Shown: in pieces, positions 10,765 through 21,885 of the stretch
Position numbering within the stretch: position 1 is the stretch's first letter
How the letters are laid out: each line of letters begins with the position of its first letter
NCBI GenBank assembly: GCA_038373885.1
Contig: JAWZYV010013168.1
Coordinates: 1-64,000, forward strand
Direction: 5' to 3'
Length of the DNA stretch: 64,000 nt
From: Cheiracanthium punctorium
Lineage: Eukaryota > Arthropoda > Arachnida > Araneae > Cheiracanthiidae
Position numbers and translations under genes: made by a program
Notes under the pieces: generated by a model
The model's input: the letters and a program-made list of their open reading frames with translations, nothing else
What the model was told of the DNA's origin: nothing
Databases searched by the model: none

Positions 10765-11651
10765 ATCTGTACATTATTAATTAATTTAATATATTATTTA
10801 ATTAACTAGTAATTAAATCATATGCAAAATATTACCTTTAATGAGATCAATCAAAATTCATAAGCAAATAATAATTATATCTATGTAATTAACAGTCATT
10901 ATTGAAATTTTTTTGTTCATTAGCAATCATTAATGCTGTCATTAATTTGTGTATTGGTTTTATTTCACATAATGAATCATTGAAATATGACATACAATCA
11001 GTTTTAAATCATAAATAACTTAATTACATATTTATTAACTTCATTATGTAATCAATTAATTTAATTACACATCTAAACTCATTAAGCCAGTTAATTTGTC
11101 TGTTACAGTTAAAAGAAGAATTAAGAAAAAAAGCTGTACTAAGAAAAGAATTTTTTGAAACTAATACACATTAATTTTTTTTGAGGGGGGGGGTCGTCCC
11201 CTATACCCCCTCTCCCCAACTAAGATACGGCACTGATCAGATAAGAACTTTTATAAATAAAAAAAATAATAATAAAGTTCTGCGAATAAATATGAAGTAA
11301 TAACATATTTTAAAGACTGAAAACGCACACATGCTTTCTAGATTATACGTATTTAAATAACTAAATGTTTATAACACACGCATCTGCTAAATAAACTCAT
11401 AAAAAACACTAATCAGTATCCGATAGCATTTTATTTAATAGACCTCATTACTTCAAAGAAAAAGGATAAAATTACTAATCTAACAACATTTTGCTATTCG
11501 CTTATGTTTATGTTTAGCTGATCAAGCGGCAAGACAAGACAGAGTACTGTAATGCAGTGCAAATATATCTGACGGCCAAATATATCTGAAACGTTCCTTC
11601 CCTCCTCCGATTCTGAAATACGCTCCTCAGGCAGTAAATTCAGGCAGCAGG
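10765..11651. other. AT-rich unassigned, with a transposon-end remnant
   Basis: Very AT-rich to about 11160 with repeated TTAATTAA-like words. At 11180-11235 a G tract, CCCC-rich stretch and CTAAGATACGGCACTG resemble the right end of the hAT MITE at 1121-1292, so this is probably a decayed hAT terminus. Nothing else recognised. Confidence 0.45.
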
Positions 11652-11745
11652 GAGAGCACCAATCAGAGCTCTACAGAAGTTACTTGACGCGAAGAGCCAA
11701 TCAGAGCAAGAAGTGGCATACCAGGCTCCAGGCACCTGTTTCTCG
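11652..11745. repeat. inverted partner of the CCAAT/E-box segment
   Basis: Reverse complement of 9757-9848 with scattered differences, keeping both CCAAT boxes (CACCAATCAGAGC and GAGCCAATCAGAGC). With the left arm it frames about 1.8 kb, suggesting the arms of one inverted-repeat element; outer ends were not found. Confidence 0.55.
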
Positions 11746-13370
11746 AAGGTGTTGGAAAGGGGTGTGTGAGGAGTCGACGCACGTTAAATCAGATTCGGGA
11801 CTCCCCTCATTCGGACGTTGGGTCCATGAAGCTCGGGAGGAGAAACATCGGCTTGTTATCCAACTTGGACCAACTACGCAGTATGAGAATTGCCGACGAA
11901 ACTGTGGCTACCATTGATGGCGCCATCTATTGACGGCAGAGAAAAACAACATCGCGCGCGCGCGCTTTCCGATTTAAAGCTTCTCTAATTGGGATTTATT
12001 CATTTATGCTGAAATTTCATGAAGTATACACTAACATTTGAATAAATAAATACGATAATTAATATGCATATATAATAATTTTGTTTCTATATTACTTAGT
12101 TACAACGATGTAACATCAGTTTGATAATTTAATAAATTAATTAATAATTTAAATAAATTCTCTTTAAAACTGCATACCAACGATATAATAGATCAGTTTT
12201 TGACAAATATTTTAGGTAGCAATTAGCTAAAAATTAAAAAATATTTCCTGCCTTCTTTCAGGCTATAAATTCCTCTTATATACCCACTCTTCCACATTAT
12301 ATATATATATTTTTTTTTTGTCTTTAGTCTTAAAGTTGGTTAGTTAAACCAAAAAACAAATATGGAAAGAGAAAAACATTTAACGCCGTTTTTCAGCACC
12401 ACCAGAGCCTTATTATAACCAACAAGGCCCCCAGGAATTGATGAATTTGGGGGGGGGGATCTATGAAATTTGTTTTATTTTGATATAAAGAAGGATGTTT
12501 CAGAACAAGATTTGAAATTGGGGGCCCCTGGGCAAAGTCCCGATTTGCCCGTACGATAATAAGGACCTGAGTACCACAAAAAATTACATAAAAATCAATG
12601 TCTTTTCAGTATCAGTATCCTTTTTCAGTACTACAAAAAATTTCATAAAAAAGCATAAAGGAAAAAATTATTAATTCAATAAATACACGCATATTCAGTG
12701 ATTGACTCTTTTGCATCAGTTTTGCAAGCTTTCACATATCAGAAAAAAATCTATCATTTCATTAATTTTGAAAAATTTTGTATTAAAAAAAAAAACAGAC
12801 TTTGAATTGAAAATTTTTGTTTTTGTATAAGTTTTGCAGACTTATGCCATAAATATCTATTCTGTATTGGTTTTGAAAATTTTTGTGTTTAAAAAGAAAA
12901 TTCTATATATTTATCAATTTCGCTGCCGTTTGTGTATTTCTTATATAATATAAAATCCCCTCCCCCATCCTAATTAAATTAATAAACAGAAAAATATTAT
13001 TCATAAAACTGTTATTATTTTTTAAAAAATGGACAATTTCAAAGTGTTATACTGCTGTTTCAATTCGATTATTGGGCCGTATTTTAAAGTGTTCACATTA
13101 GCATTATACTACTACTAACATGTACAAAAGGTTTTATATTTAAATAGTGTTACTTTTTATGTTATACATTTATAAGGGGCCATATTAAAGAAATATTATG
13201 GTGATGCTGTTTGGAGCTTTAAATAACGTTGGATTTTTCTTCCCGAGCGATACATTTCTTTTCCTGGCTTTTGGATATCCACTGTTACATCCAGGTGCAA
13301 AGCAGTGACTCGCTCGACCCATATTCTATCAAAATAATTTATTTTATAAAAAAAATATAGCTCGTTCACA
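11746..13370. other. unassigned, mostly AT-rich
   Basis: A GC-rich stretch to about 11970 ends in a (CG)n run, then AT-rich DNA. Around 12400-12570 two opposed fragments (ACCAGAGCCTTATTATAACC and CGATAATAAGGACCTGAGTACC-like) bracket G tracts and may be a decayed TIR element. No gene supported. Confidence 0.4.
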
Positions 13371-14205
13371 ATCAAAACAACGCTAAATCCGTTTTCAAGC
13401 AGTGCGCTGCGCCCCCTGCCGGTGCAAATGGATCCTGGTCCGTTTTCCCGCCTGATCGCCCATTCCCGATGAGTCTCCTTAGAGCTTCATGGTTGGGTCC
13501 GTCGTTCGGATGAGAGTGGAAATTCAGAGACCCGGTTTCCCTCTGTACTCGGCAAAATGGAATTCGACGACCACGAGGGGAAGAGCTCTCGAGAAATTTC
13601 AGAGGCCGATCGGTTTTAGGACCTCGGCCGATCGATTCGAAGAAACCTTCAAAGGCAAAATTGTTTCGGTCGACGAACACGAGGGGACGTGTCTTGTGTC
13701 CCGCCGATGAACTTTGGCGAATGGATTCGAAATCTTCAAATGTAAAATTGTAATTTGAAAATGGCTGGCAAAAAAAAGTTCAACTCGGTCGCCTTTTACG
13801 TTCTTGTGTAAAAAGAGGCGCCTCGGTCCGCGTTGGACGTTTGCGTGGAAAATAAATCTCCAAACCGTTTGTTTGCGTGTAAAAAAATCTCCGAATTTCT
13901 TGTGATTGTGTGTAGTTTAAACGTGGGGTAGAGCTTGGGCGTTGTAATCCATTAAACTCCGCTTCTGATTATTGTATATCGACTCCCGTTCGCGTTCGTT
14001 GTACGATGCCGTTTGCTTTTCATTAGGTTAAATGGGAAAAATGGTCTCGGTTGATTGGTACGATGTTTGGGGCTCTTCATAACCATAAACTCGGTTTAAA
14101 AACGCGTGCGCGTGCGTTTCATAAACTTAACTTGTGCGCTCTTTGTAAACTGGCTTCGGTTCCCAAACGCGTCCGTCATAAACTTGTGCGATGCTTGGGG
14201 GGTCG
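13371..14205. other. GC-rich unassigned segment
   Basis: Compositionally like 8440-9750, rich in CG, CGATCG and TTCGTG words. Short frames overlap on both strands (102 codons minus, 73 codons plus) with no recognisable domain. Likely noncoding or anciently degraded. Confidence 0.4.
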
Positions 14206-14560
14206 ACTAGAGTTGAACTTTTCATCCAAAAATTTTTTTTTTTTACAAAGGACACTGCGCGTCTTCTTCTGTTCTTTGGCGTTTGGAGTCTGAATACGGA
14301 CCAAAAAACACGAGCAAAGAATGGCGCGATAGAAAGCTTTGTTTCTATCGGGTGGTGGTGAGACCATTCTTTAGGACACTGTGTGTCTTCTTCTGTTCGT
14401 TGTCGTCGGTTAAAAAATTTTTGACCGAAGAATGGTGCGTTAGAAAGGTTTGTTCCTACAGGGTGGTGGTGGGACCATTCTTTAAAAAAATTATTTTTTT
14501 TACTAAGGACACTGTGTGTCTTCTTTTATTCGTTGGCGTTTGGCGATGGAATACTGTATG
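14206..14560. repeat. tandem repeat, about 130 bp period
   Basis: The block GGACACTGTGTGTCTTCTTC (with variants) recurs near 14240, 14370 and 14505. Between copies stand CAAAGAATGG / CGAAGAATGG and GGGTGGTGGTG-type words in the same order. About two and a half units. Confidence 0.7.
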
Positions 14561-15170
14561 TTCCTCTTCGCGTGTGTGATAACTTCTGTTTCGCGTCGTG
14601 TGACATTTTGCGTTCGTTGTTTTCCACGTTGTATAAAACCTTGCGTTCATTGTTTATGTTTTCCGTGTTGTATCTTGCGTTTCGCGTTGTGCGAAAACTT
14701 CAGTTTGTTTTTTTTCCGCGTTGTGTGAAATCTTGCGTTCGTTGAATATTTTTTCCTGCGTTGTGTGAAATCTTGCGATCGTTGAATATTTTTTGCGCGT
14801 TGTGAGAAGACTTGCGTGGAAATTTTTTTCCGCGTTGTAAAATATCTTACGTAAGTTGTCTTTCCGCGTTGCTTGAAATCTTACGTTTGTTGATTGACTG
14901 CGGCGAACACAAAGTGGGTCATGTTTACCAAGGTTGGCCATGAGAGCGAGCGTTGTATGAATATTCCGTTTCGCGTTGGGCAAAATCTTGTGTCCGTTGA
15001 TATTCCGCGTTGCGCGAAACCTTGCGTTCGTTGATTTTCCGCATTGTGCGAAATCTTGCGTAGAATGATTAATTCCGTTTCGCGTTGTGCGAAATTTTGT
15101 GTCCGTTGCGTTCTTGATTTTTCGCGCGAATTCTTGCGTTCGTTGATTTTCCGCAATGGCCAACCTTGTG
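14561..15170. repeat. minisatellite, roughly 35-45 bp period
   Basis: At least twelve degenerate units built on GCGTTGTGCGAAATCTTGCG followed by TTCGTTGA and T-runs. Unit length varies through T-run and insertion differences. Long frames on the minus strand here (up to 206 codons) are by-products of the repeat. Confidence 0.75.
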
Positions 15171-15263
15171 TAAACGCGAGCCGTAGGGTGGGAAGCCTCG
15201 CGTTCTGTGAATGCTTGGGCGGGAGGCGGATACCGTGCCGGGCGGGGTCGACAGCATAGAACC

Positions 15264-16069
15264 AAGGCGACCATATTTCTGAACAGTCTTTTGGGGACAA
15301 ATCAAGCATTGTCCTCGAATCCAAGGAAAACTGGAGGACACTAGAAAATATTTTTGGGGACATATTCGAGGACACAACATATAACCATGTATACCAGCGT
15401 ACCGATACTTTAAATCTTTACTGACTTCGATACTTAAAAATTCACTCTAATAGCTTTTTATATCTATCGTGCATTCTTATTTCTAATAAATTAATGGAAG
15501 CATTTCATTCATTTATAAATATTTATTTCAACCAGAAATATGAAAGGAACATCATGTTGAAATATTGCCATTTATTCAAAATTTAACTCTTGGCATAGTA
15601 TTTGTACTTTTCAGAAGACATTGATTTTTACATTGGCTCATTTTGTGATAATTTTTCGTGAAACTTTGTACACCCTCTAAAAAAGGGATTCGAGTGCAAA
15701 AAAAATTTCGTACGTCAGTTTCATATTTAAAGCATGATTCTTCATGAAAAGTGATTAATCATTAACAAAACTGAAAAGGGAAATTTGGCTCATAGTCGAA
15801 TATTTTATTGAATGTCTGTACACGCTACACACACAATGGCAACTTCAGAGATCGAATTTCATTGTTTCTCTGAGTAGAAGGAACTTTTAGTTGGTTTATT
15901 TTTCTTATTTCTTCAGTTTTTTCTGAAAGAAATAAACTAAATGGAAACTTTCGGGGGAAAAATAGTACAAATCTTTAAATTTGGGGACAAAGTATTTTTG
16001 AGGACAAAATGTAAAAAAGATCTATATTTGGGGACTGTCGTCGAATTTCGAGGACGTATGGTCACCTTA
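15264..16069. mobile_element. TIR element flanked by 9-bp duplications
   Basis: The flanks are an exact CATAGAACC (15255-15263 and 16070-16078). The ends are AAGGCGACCATA and, from the right, AAGGTGACCATA. GGGGACA and GAGGAC words repeat near both ends. A 9-bp duplication points to Mutator-like rather than hAT. The 107-codon frame at 15941-16264 crosses the right end and is not coding. Confidence 0.65.
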
Positions 16070-16078
16070 CATAGAACC

Positions 16079-16344
16079 CTCAAAGCTGTGAAACCCGTGT
16101 TCGAAAAAAAAAACGCGAGGGGTTCGGCGCTCGATACATTCGATGGAGCTCAAATTGGGCATATATGTCATAAACCACCTGATGTGTATAGGACTTATAG
16201 TTTTTCTACAGGGCTACGACAAAGATTTACTTTACAGTATGGCCCATGGGGGGGAAATTCTTGAAAGTGCGCTAGCGTTTAAACGGTACTTTCGATTGAG
16301 CTCAAATTGGGTATATATATTATAAATCACCAACGTAAGACCGG
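16079..16344. repeat. genomic repeat that received gypsy copy 2
   Basis: Contains GAGCTCAAATTGGGCATATA (about 16145) and again with TATATA (about 16300), with GATGTGTATAGGACTTATA between. The same words continue after the retrotransposon at 31786-31896 and 33157-33200, so they mark one pre-insertion repeat. Confidence 0.65.
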
Positions 16345-16397
16345 TGTGGTGGCGCTAGTAATGCTACCCCAAAAAGAACTTCAACCTTAAGCAAGAG
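16345..16397 (+). repeat. 5' LTR of gypsy copy 2, first part
   Basis: Matches the start of the 3' LTR from TGTGGTGGCGCTAGTAATGC through GCAAGAG, lacking a few bases of an AAC-type repeat. The LTR resumes at 24683. Confidence 0.85.
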
Positions 16398-16617
16398 CAA
16401 GGGCGGTTCTAGAGCTGCAGTCTGGGAGGGGTAATGATATTTTATAATTTTAAATAAACTCAGTGTCTCAGAGAAGGATTAACTACTGGGGGGTGGGGGG
16501 GCGCACAATGGAAAGGGGACCCTTCTGACTGCACAGTACACTTCATATATGTAAACAAGCTGAAGCAGCCGTTCTTCGCACGGAATGGATATTGTCAAAA
16601 CCAACAAATACAAATGA

Positions 16618-16971
16618 AAATAATCCCGCAGTGGACTGGGCGCTAAACTCCGTTCCCATAAGAACACGGCAAGTGAAGCAGCATCCGGCTTGGCCAGTGC
16701 TTGGGAGGGTCATCTCCCTCTCGGTTCGTCCGCTGTGGAACTGTGTACGCAAATGGGAGCTGGTGCACGTAAAATCCGTCGTGGCTCCAATGTACTCCAA
16801 GTTGTTAAACGATACCTCTGGGGTGCCGATTTCAGGGGGTGGTTGGTCCCTCATCTGGAATCTGTTCAAAATTAGGAACCAACAAGTAGAAGTCCAACCC
16901 CCTCGGGGGCAATGTCACCCTTCTTTCCATGGATAGGGCCGTCTATCCATGGACACAACAACAACAACAAA
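16618..16971 (+). repeat. 5S-rRNA-like SINE, copy A, with CAA tail
   Basis: The region AAGTGAAGCAGCATCCGGCT then TGGCCAGTGCTTGGGAGGGT lines up with the internal control region of 5S rRNA (AAGCA, GGC-TGG, AGTACTTGGATGGG). The body is shared with a diverged copy at 21583-21885, and the end is a (CAA)n run (about 16955-16970). A 5S-derived head plus simple-repeat tail fits a SINE3-type element. Confidence 0.6.
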
Positions 16972-17215
16972 TGATAATCGCCTTCAAAAACTGTTTTAGA
17001 ATATTCTTCAGGCATAGTCTAACTATACTTGATTTTTTAAAAATACTGTTAGGAATGTGCATCATATCCCCGCGTATTTGTCCTCTTGTTCTTCAAAATT
17101 GAAATCTATGTTAAAATCGCTTAATCCCCGTCACGCATACTCTAACTATACTTCACCTTTATTTACTCGAATATAGACACCAATATTCCCATTAAATAAA
17201 CAATAGCGATAGGCA
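16972..17215. mobile_element. fragment related to the Helitron at 55814-57758
   Basis: Shares GAAATCTATGTTAAAATCGC, GGAATGTGCATCATA-like words and CTAACTATACTTCACC-type repeats, in the same order as the 5' half of that Helitron (57190-57370). No Helitron end is present. Confidence 0.5.
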
Positions 17216-17249
17216 ATTTCTCGACAAAAACGGTTGTGTTGTGGGATTA

Positions 17250-17482
17250 CCGCCGATTAGCAGCACGTGGGCTCTATGCCGAATGGCGGGGTGCCCTCCA
17301 TGGGGGTCTTTCTAAGGGGGCCTAGCCTGTAGCCCCCTTTCTAAGGCGGCCTAGTCGGGGAATACACTAAGTTCCGGAGGAAACCACCGAAAATTCCGAA
17401 CGGTTAAGTCGGCGGACGCGACCTAGTTTTGAACCAGGCATCTTCCGTCTCCCAGCACAGCGCGTTATGCGCTTGGGCGCTG
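17250..17482 (-). repeat. tRNA-derived SINE, copy on minus strand
   Basis: On the minus strand it reads AAGCGCATAACGCGCTGTGC, then GGAGACGGAAGATGCC and the B-box-like GGTTCAAAACTAGG. A body follows with CGTCCGCCGACTTAACCGTT, TGGTTTCCTCCGG and GGAGGGCACCCCGCC. The same order occurs at 18838-19015 on the plus strand, so this is a dispersed family. Confidence 0.65.
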
Positions 17483-17762
17483 GTGGGGCACTCGACAAAG
17501 ATGGAAGATATCGCTTCGGGGACTTATTTCTTTTATGCCAATTTTCGTGATACATCATCAAAAATAGCAAACCTTAGGGATTTTTCTCGTTTAATCTGGC
17601 AACCCTTGAAACTTGATTCGCCCTTTCACCAGGTAGACAAAAATCTTTGTCCTGAAATTAACATCACCCAAGAGCTAAATATTACGCAAAAAACACCTTT
17701 TTTTGTCAACTTACCCTTTATAATGGTCCATTTTTTTAATTTGAAAAAGATTTTTATAAATT

Positions 17763-18252
17763 AGTGTTCGTTACATTTTAATGCAAGATTTTTATGGCTA
17801 TCTTCATTTTCCTTCGATATATGAAGGCAAATATGAAAATAACGTTTTAGCCCCTCACAATAGTTTGAACTCTAAAAAACTCTGAAAATGACTGTTATGC
17901 ATTCGTGTTAGCTACATTTTGAAGCAAGAATTTTGTGGCTATCTCTTTTTCCCTTTGAGATACGATGGAAAATTTGTAAACATTTTGACCCCCTTATCCG
18001 TTATGATGCTAATTCTAAAAAACCTGAAACAATTTTAAGGCATTTGTGTTCACTATATTTTTTAAGCAAGAATTTTAGACTATCTCTTCTTCCTCTGACA
18101 TATGAAGGGAAATGTGAAAAGATCGTTTTGGCCCCTTACACCCGCTTGGGTGCGAACCTTTGACCCCCTTATCCCGGTTATGATGCGAATTCCAAAAAAA
18201 AAAAACCTGAAAACAATTTTAAGGCATTTGTGTTCACGATATTTTTAAGCAA
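17763..18252. repeat. satellite array, about 145-bp unit, left part
   Basis: Units repeat GTTCGCTACATTTTA, AAGCAAGAATTTT, GGCTATCTC, GATATGAAGGGAAA, AACGTTTTGGCCCC and TGCGAATTCTAAAAAA in that order, with starts near 17766, 17906, 18048 and 18232. The array is cut at AAGCAA (18252) by a 5.3-kb element and continues at 23585. Confidence 0.8.
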
Positions 18253-18837
18253 CCCTACTAGCAATTTTGTTCGGGCCTTCACCGGCCACGTAGCCTTGAG
18301 CCGATGAGAAGGAATCGGGCCGTTCACTTTGAGAGTGCTCGGATACACGCAGTTCATGTCCCCTCGGACGTGGAGACGTCCGAAGTAGTCTAACCGATGA
18401 GTTTTCATCGGTTTGGACACGGATATAGGGAACCGGCCCGTTCACTTAATGCGTGAGGTTGGCCAAACACCAGGGTGAGTATCAGTTTTCGATAAGTTCT
18501 TATGTGATGTTGACATGCATTTAACCCTTTCCATCCCTACGATGCAATTCGAATGATAACATTCAAGTGTTTTGCAGATTTCTTTTATATTTGAAATGCA
18601 TTTGTAATCGGATTTTTCTTATATGATAATGCAGTGCAGAAGCAATACAGTATAGAAGAAATACACTTTTACTACACGACGCATATGCATGCATGTAGGT
18701 ACGTCGTATACTCCATCTATTTACGTATATAGTTGTACTATATACGTAACTATACTATACGTTAACGTACTATAGTCGTATACTCCATCTACGTATGAAA
18801 TTATATACGTATGTTACATGTTCGATTTGTTTTAACT

Positions 18838-19015
18838 AGTCCGAGCGCATAGCGCTCTGAACTGGAAGACGGAAGGTATCTGATTCAAAACCAGGTCACG
18901 TCCGCCGACCTAACCGTTCGGAGTTTTTCGTGGTTTCCACCGAAATTTAGCGTAAATACGGGTTAGGACAATTAGAAAGACCCCACACGGAGGGCACCCC
19001 ATCCACAGGCCTAGA
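18838..19015 (+). repeat. tRNA-derived SINE, plus-strand copy
   Basis: GAGCGCATAGCGCTCTGAAC, GGAAGACGGAAGGTATC and GATTCAAAACCAGG form a tRNA-like head (weak A-box, B-box-like). The body CGTCCGCCGACCTAACCGTT and GGAGGGCACCCCATCC matches the minus-strand copy at 17250-17482. Confidence 0.65.
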
Positions 19016-19261
19016 TCCTTCGTGTAGATAATTGGCCTTAATCCCAGAACTCGCTTTAACTAGTAATTTGGTAATGTCTGTACGTTCGCATGTTGCATTT
19101 TCGATCTAGTTTGATTAAATTTGAGGGACGTCTGCTCGTATGCATGTATTTATGTACGTAGTATGTTCTTGTGTAATTCGATTCACTCAAAGAGGAATAG
19201 CCGAAGAAATTTCAAATTTAGGACTGCCTTAAAACATAGTTGTAAATTTCCCCTTTTTGAT

Positions 19262-19437
19262 TAGGGATGGACGCGAGACGAAAAATAAGCGTCTCGCGTC
19301 TCGCAAAATAGCCTAAAAGCTTGTCTCGTCTCGCAAAAATCCCTATATCGTAATGTTAAAAATGTGTGTCTCGTCTCGCAAAAAAACTGTAAATCTCTGT
19401 CTCGTCTCGCAAAAAAGTCGTCTCGCGTCCATCCCTA
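19262..19437. mobile_element. 176-bp hAT MITE
   Basis: Ends TAGGGATGGACGCGAGACGA and an inverted partner, flanked by an exact 8-bp duplication TTTTTGAT (19254-19261 and 19438-19445). The inside is a run of GTCTCGTCTCGCAAAA words. Confidence 0.85.
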
Positions 19438-19620
19438 TTTTTGATTCCAACTGGCTGAGTAGTTTATTTACAGAGTTATATGAAAGACTTTCGATGCATT
19501 AAAGTCTATGGACATGCCTTTCACATTAAAAATGCCTGAACTATCTCTGTTTGGCTCATGCCCAAAATATTGCCAACTGTCCCCAAGCTTGGTAAATTTA
19601 GGGGCAATATTACAAATTTT

Positions 19621-20401
19621 GGTTGATTCCTACTTTAGGACCCCCACTCTCGCCAACGTAAAAAATCGCCGCGTTTTGGCGAGCCTTCCTGTCAATAGTC
19701 CGTGATCGAGCATGCGCACAAGTTTCAACGCTTCCCAGAGAAACTGGATGAAATGGATGTGAAGAATTCAGCATTAAACGCACCAAATACGGAATTGGAA
19801 GACGATTATTAAAAATACATTAGTTAGCAACTAAAATAAATGTAATGATGTACTCACATGTTCCAAATGACTTCATTTGACAAGAATTTATGAGCAGATT
19901 CTTTAAATTTATATGTATTTCCTTTATTATAAGCGGATTCGTGAATTTTTACTTTATTTTAACCAATGAAGTAGGTTGAATTGCAACAATTTTAGGAAAT
20001 GGAATCAGAATGTTAAAATAATTAACAAAAGAACTAATTCTGCAATCATTATCAGATTTATTTGTGCTTGACAATGCTATTATTAATGAGTTGAAATCGT
20101 CTGCTCCTATTAATACGTACCGATATGAAAATACAACAGGAATTTAGTATCCAGTGTTTGCGAAATTATACTTTACTGGGTAAAAGCCAATAGAATTTTT
20201 CTAAACAAAGCTCAAAGATCAAAACTCATGACTGATCACGTGCAAAATCAACTGGAATACCGATTTATTACTGAGAGAAATTTGCGAATAAACCCTTTGC
20301 CGTATGGCTGCAATATAAATACAAAAAATGGTAATGGCAACTGTATATCAATATTTATCGTCGCGTTGGCGAGAGTGGGGGTCCTAAAGTAGGAATCAAC
20401 C
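19621..20401. mobile_element. 781-bp TIR element, Merlin-like
   Basis: Ends GGTTGATTCCTACTTTAGG, continuing through CCCCACTCTCGCCAACG, form a nearly perfect TIR of about 38 bases. An exact 8-bp duplication CAAATTTT stands at 19613-19620 and 20402-20409. GG-starting ends with 8-bp duplications suit Merlin, but hAT or P-type is possible. A diverged relative lies at 56548-57108. No transposase frame. Confidence 0.8.
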
Positions 20402-20409
20402 CAAATTTT

Positions 20410-21582
20410 GGCACTAAAAATCAGTAGGTATCTCGAATAAAAATAAAAACTATTAGACATAGAATATTGAAATTTTGTATTTAAGACTGTCGTAACATTT
20501 GGTTCTGCACTTTTATTTTTGATTACAATCCTACACGCTTAAACCTAAAGAGCGAAAAAAACGATACATTGCGGAGCGATCCGTTTCCATGGAAACCCAC
20601 CGATATTTCGGCGAGAGTGCTCTTCGAGTGGTCTTTTTTTCAGAGAATTCCCGTCCTCGCTTATTGTTATATTTCGCTCCGCTCTTGTGATCGAAAAACG
20701 CTCCTAAAGGAGAAGCGCACTTTTGAAAACTGGCCCAAAAATTCGCTCCGACTGATCGAATTTTGCTCGTTCGGTTTAAGCGTATAGGGTCATGCTTAAA
20801 ATCTCGCCGTTTGTCGCCAAGCTGACGAAGAAAAGAAAAATGCCAATTTTTCAGCCAGGAATAAGTTTTCAATGCTGAAATCTCATCTTGATGATATCTC
20901 TTACGCTTAACGAGATATTGAAGTATCGCATTTCAGTTTCCAATACATTTAAATAGAGTGCATCAAGAATGCGTAAAGTTTAACAGCCATACGAGAAAAT
21001 TGTGTTTTTCACATCAGGACTTTTTTTTGTGATAGGAAATCGACTTTCCGAACTTTCTTGAATTAGCTTACAATTTAAAAAATATTTTTGACCACTGAAA
21101 CCTATGGAACTAGCTTAAAGTTTTGAAAAATAGGTTTTTTTTAAAAAGCATATAGACCATAAGACATAAGATCGCTATAATAATTTTTTAAATAATGTAA
21201 ATTCCAAAAATTTTTATTGAAATTATTCTACACAAAATATATGATACACATAATTTACAAAAGAAGTATTTTCTTTGAGTTTTGCAGCAGCATCTTCAAA
21301 TATCTCATTTTATGAGCAGCTTCTAGGAGAAAAAAAGAAAATTTTTAGAACTTTATTTACACAAGGAATAGGAAATGCAGAGTAAGTCTGCTTGATGTGT
21401 TCTTTTACATAATTTCTATATCAGGGATTTCCAACCTTTTTATTACTTCAACTCCCTAGAAAACGTTATTTCTGAATAGACCCCTACTTTTTTCCCCAAC
21501 ACATCGGTATCTCGAAAGATTTTCCAAATGCACTCTCAAAGACAGCAAAAATTTAGGTGAAAGAAATTTTTCTTGTGTCCGG
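20410..21582. other. unassigned, AT-rich
   Basis: No gene or repeat end recognised. Short frames near 20531-20872 lie in a slightly GC-richer patch with no known domain. Confidence 0.5.
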
Positions 21583-21885
21583 CTGTAGAACAGTTGGTTA
21601 AACTCGGTCCCATTGGAACACCGAAAGGGAAGCAGCACCTGCTTGGCCAGTGCCTAGAAGGATAAAGTCCTTTCTCGAGTGAGGCTGATGTAAACTGTGT
21701 ACGCTGTAGGGAATTAATGCACGAAAAAATGTGTTATGACTTCAATGTTTTCCATGTTCAATCCATATCTCTCTTTGGGGTACCAATCCAGCTCTTAGGT
21801 CATCCAGCTGTCATATGAAATTGGTTCAAAATTTAGGAGGGAGACCCGGGATAAGTCGGTATTCCCCCCACTGGGGATCAATAAA
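21583..21885 (+). repeat. 5S-rRNA-like SINE, copy B
   Basis: CTCGGTCCCATTGGAACACC then GGGAAGCAGCACCTGCTTGG and CCAGTGCCTAGAAGG align with copy A (16618-16971) and with the 5S control region. The body shares AACTGTGTACGC, TCTTTGGGGTACC and TTGGTTCAAAATTTAGG with copy A. It is more diverged and has no CAA tail. Confidence 0.55.

Noticed and set aside
14654..15375. Minus-strand frames of 206, 164 and 103 codons
   Set aside because: They overlap each other in different frames across a minisatellite, and their content is the repeat read in each frame.
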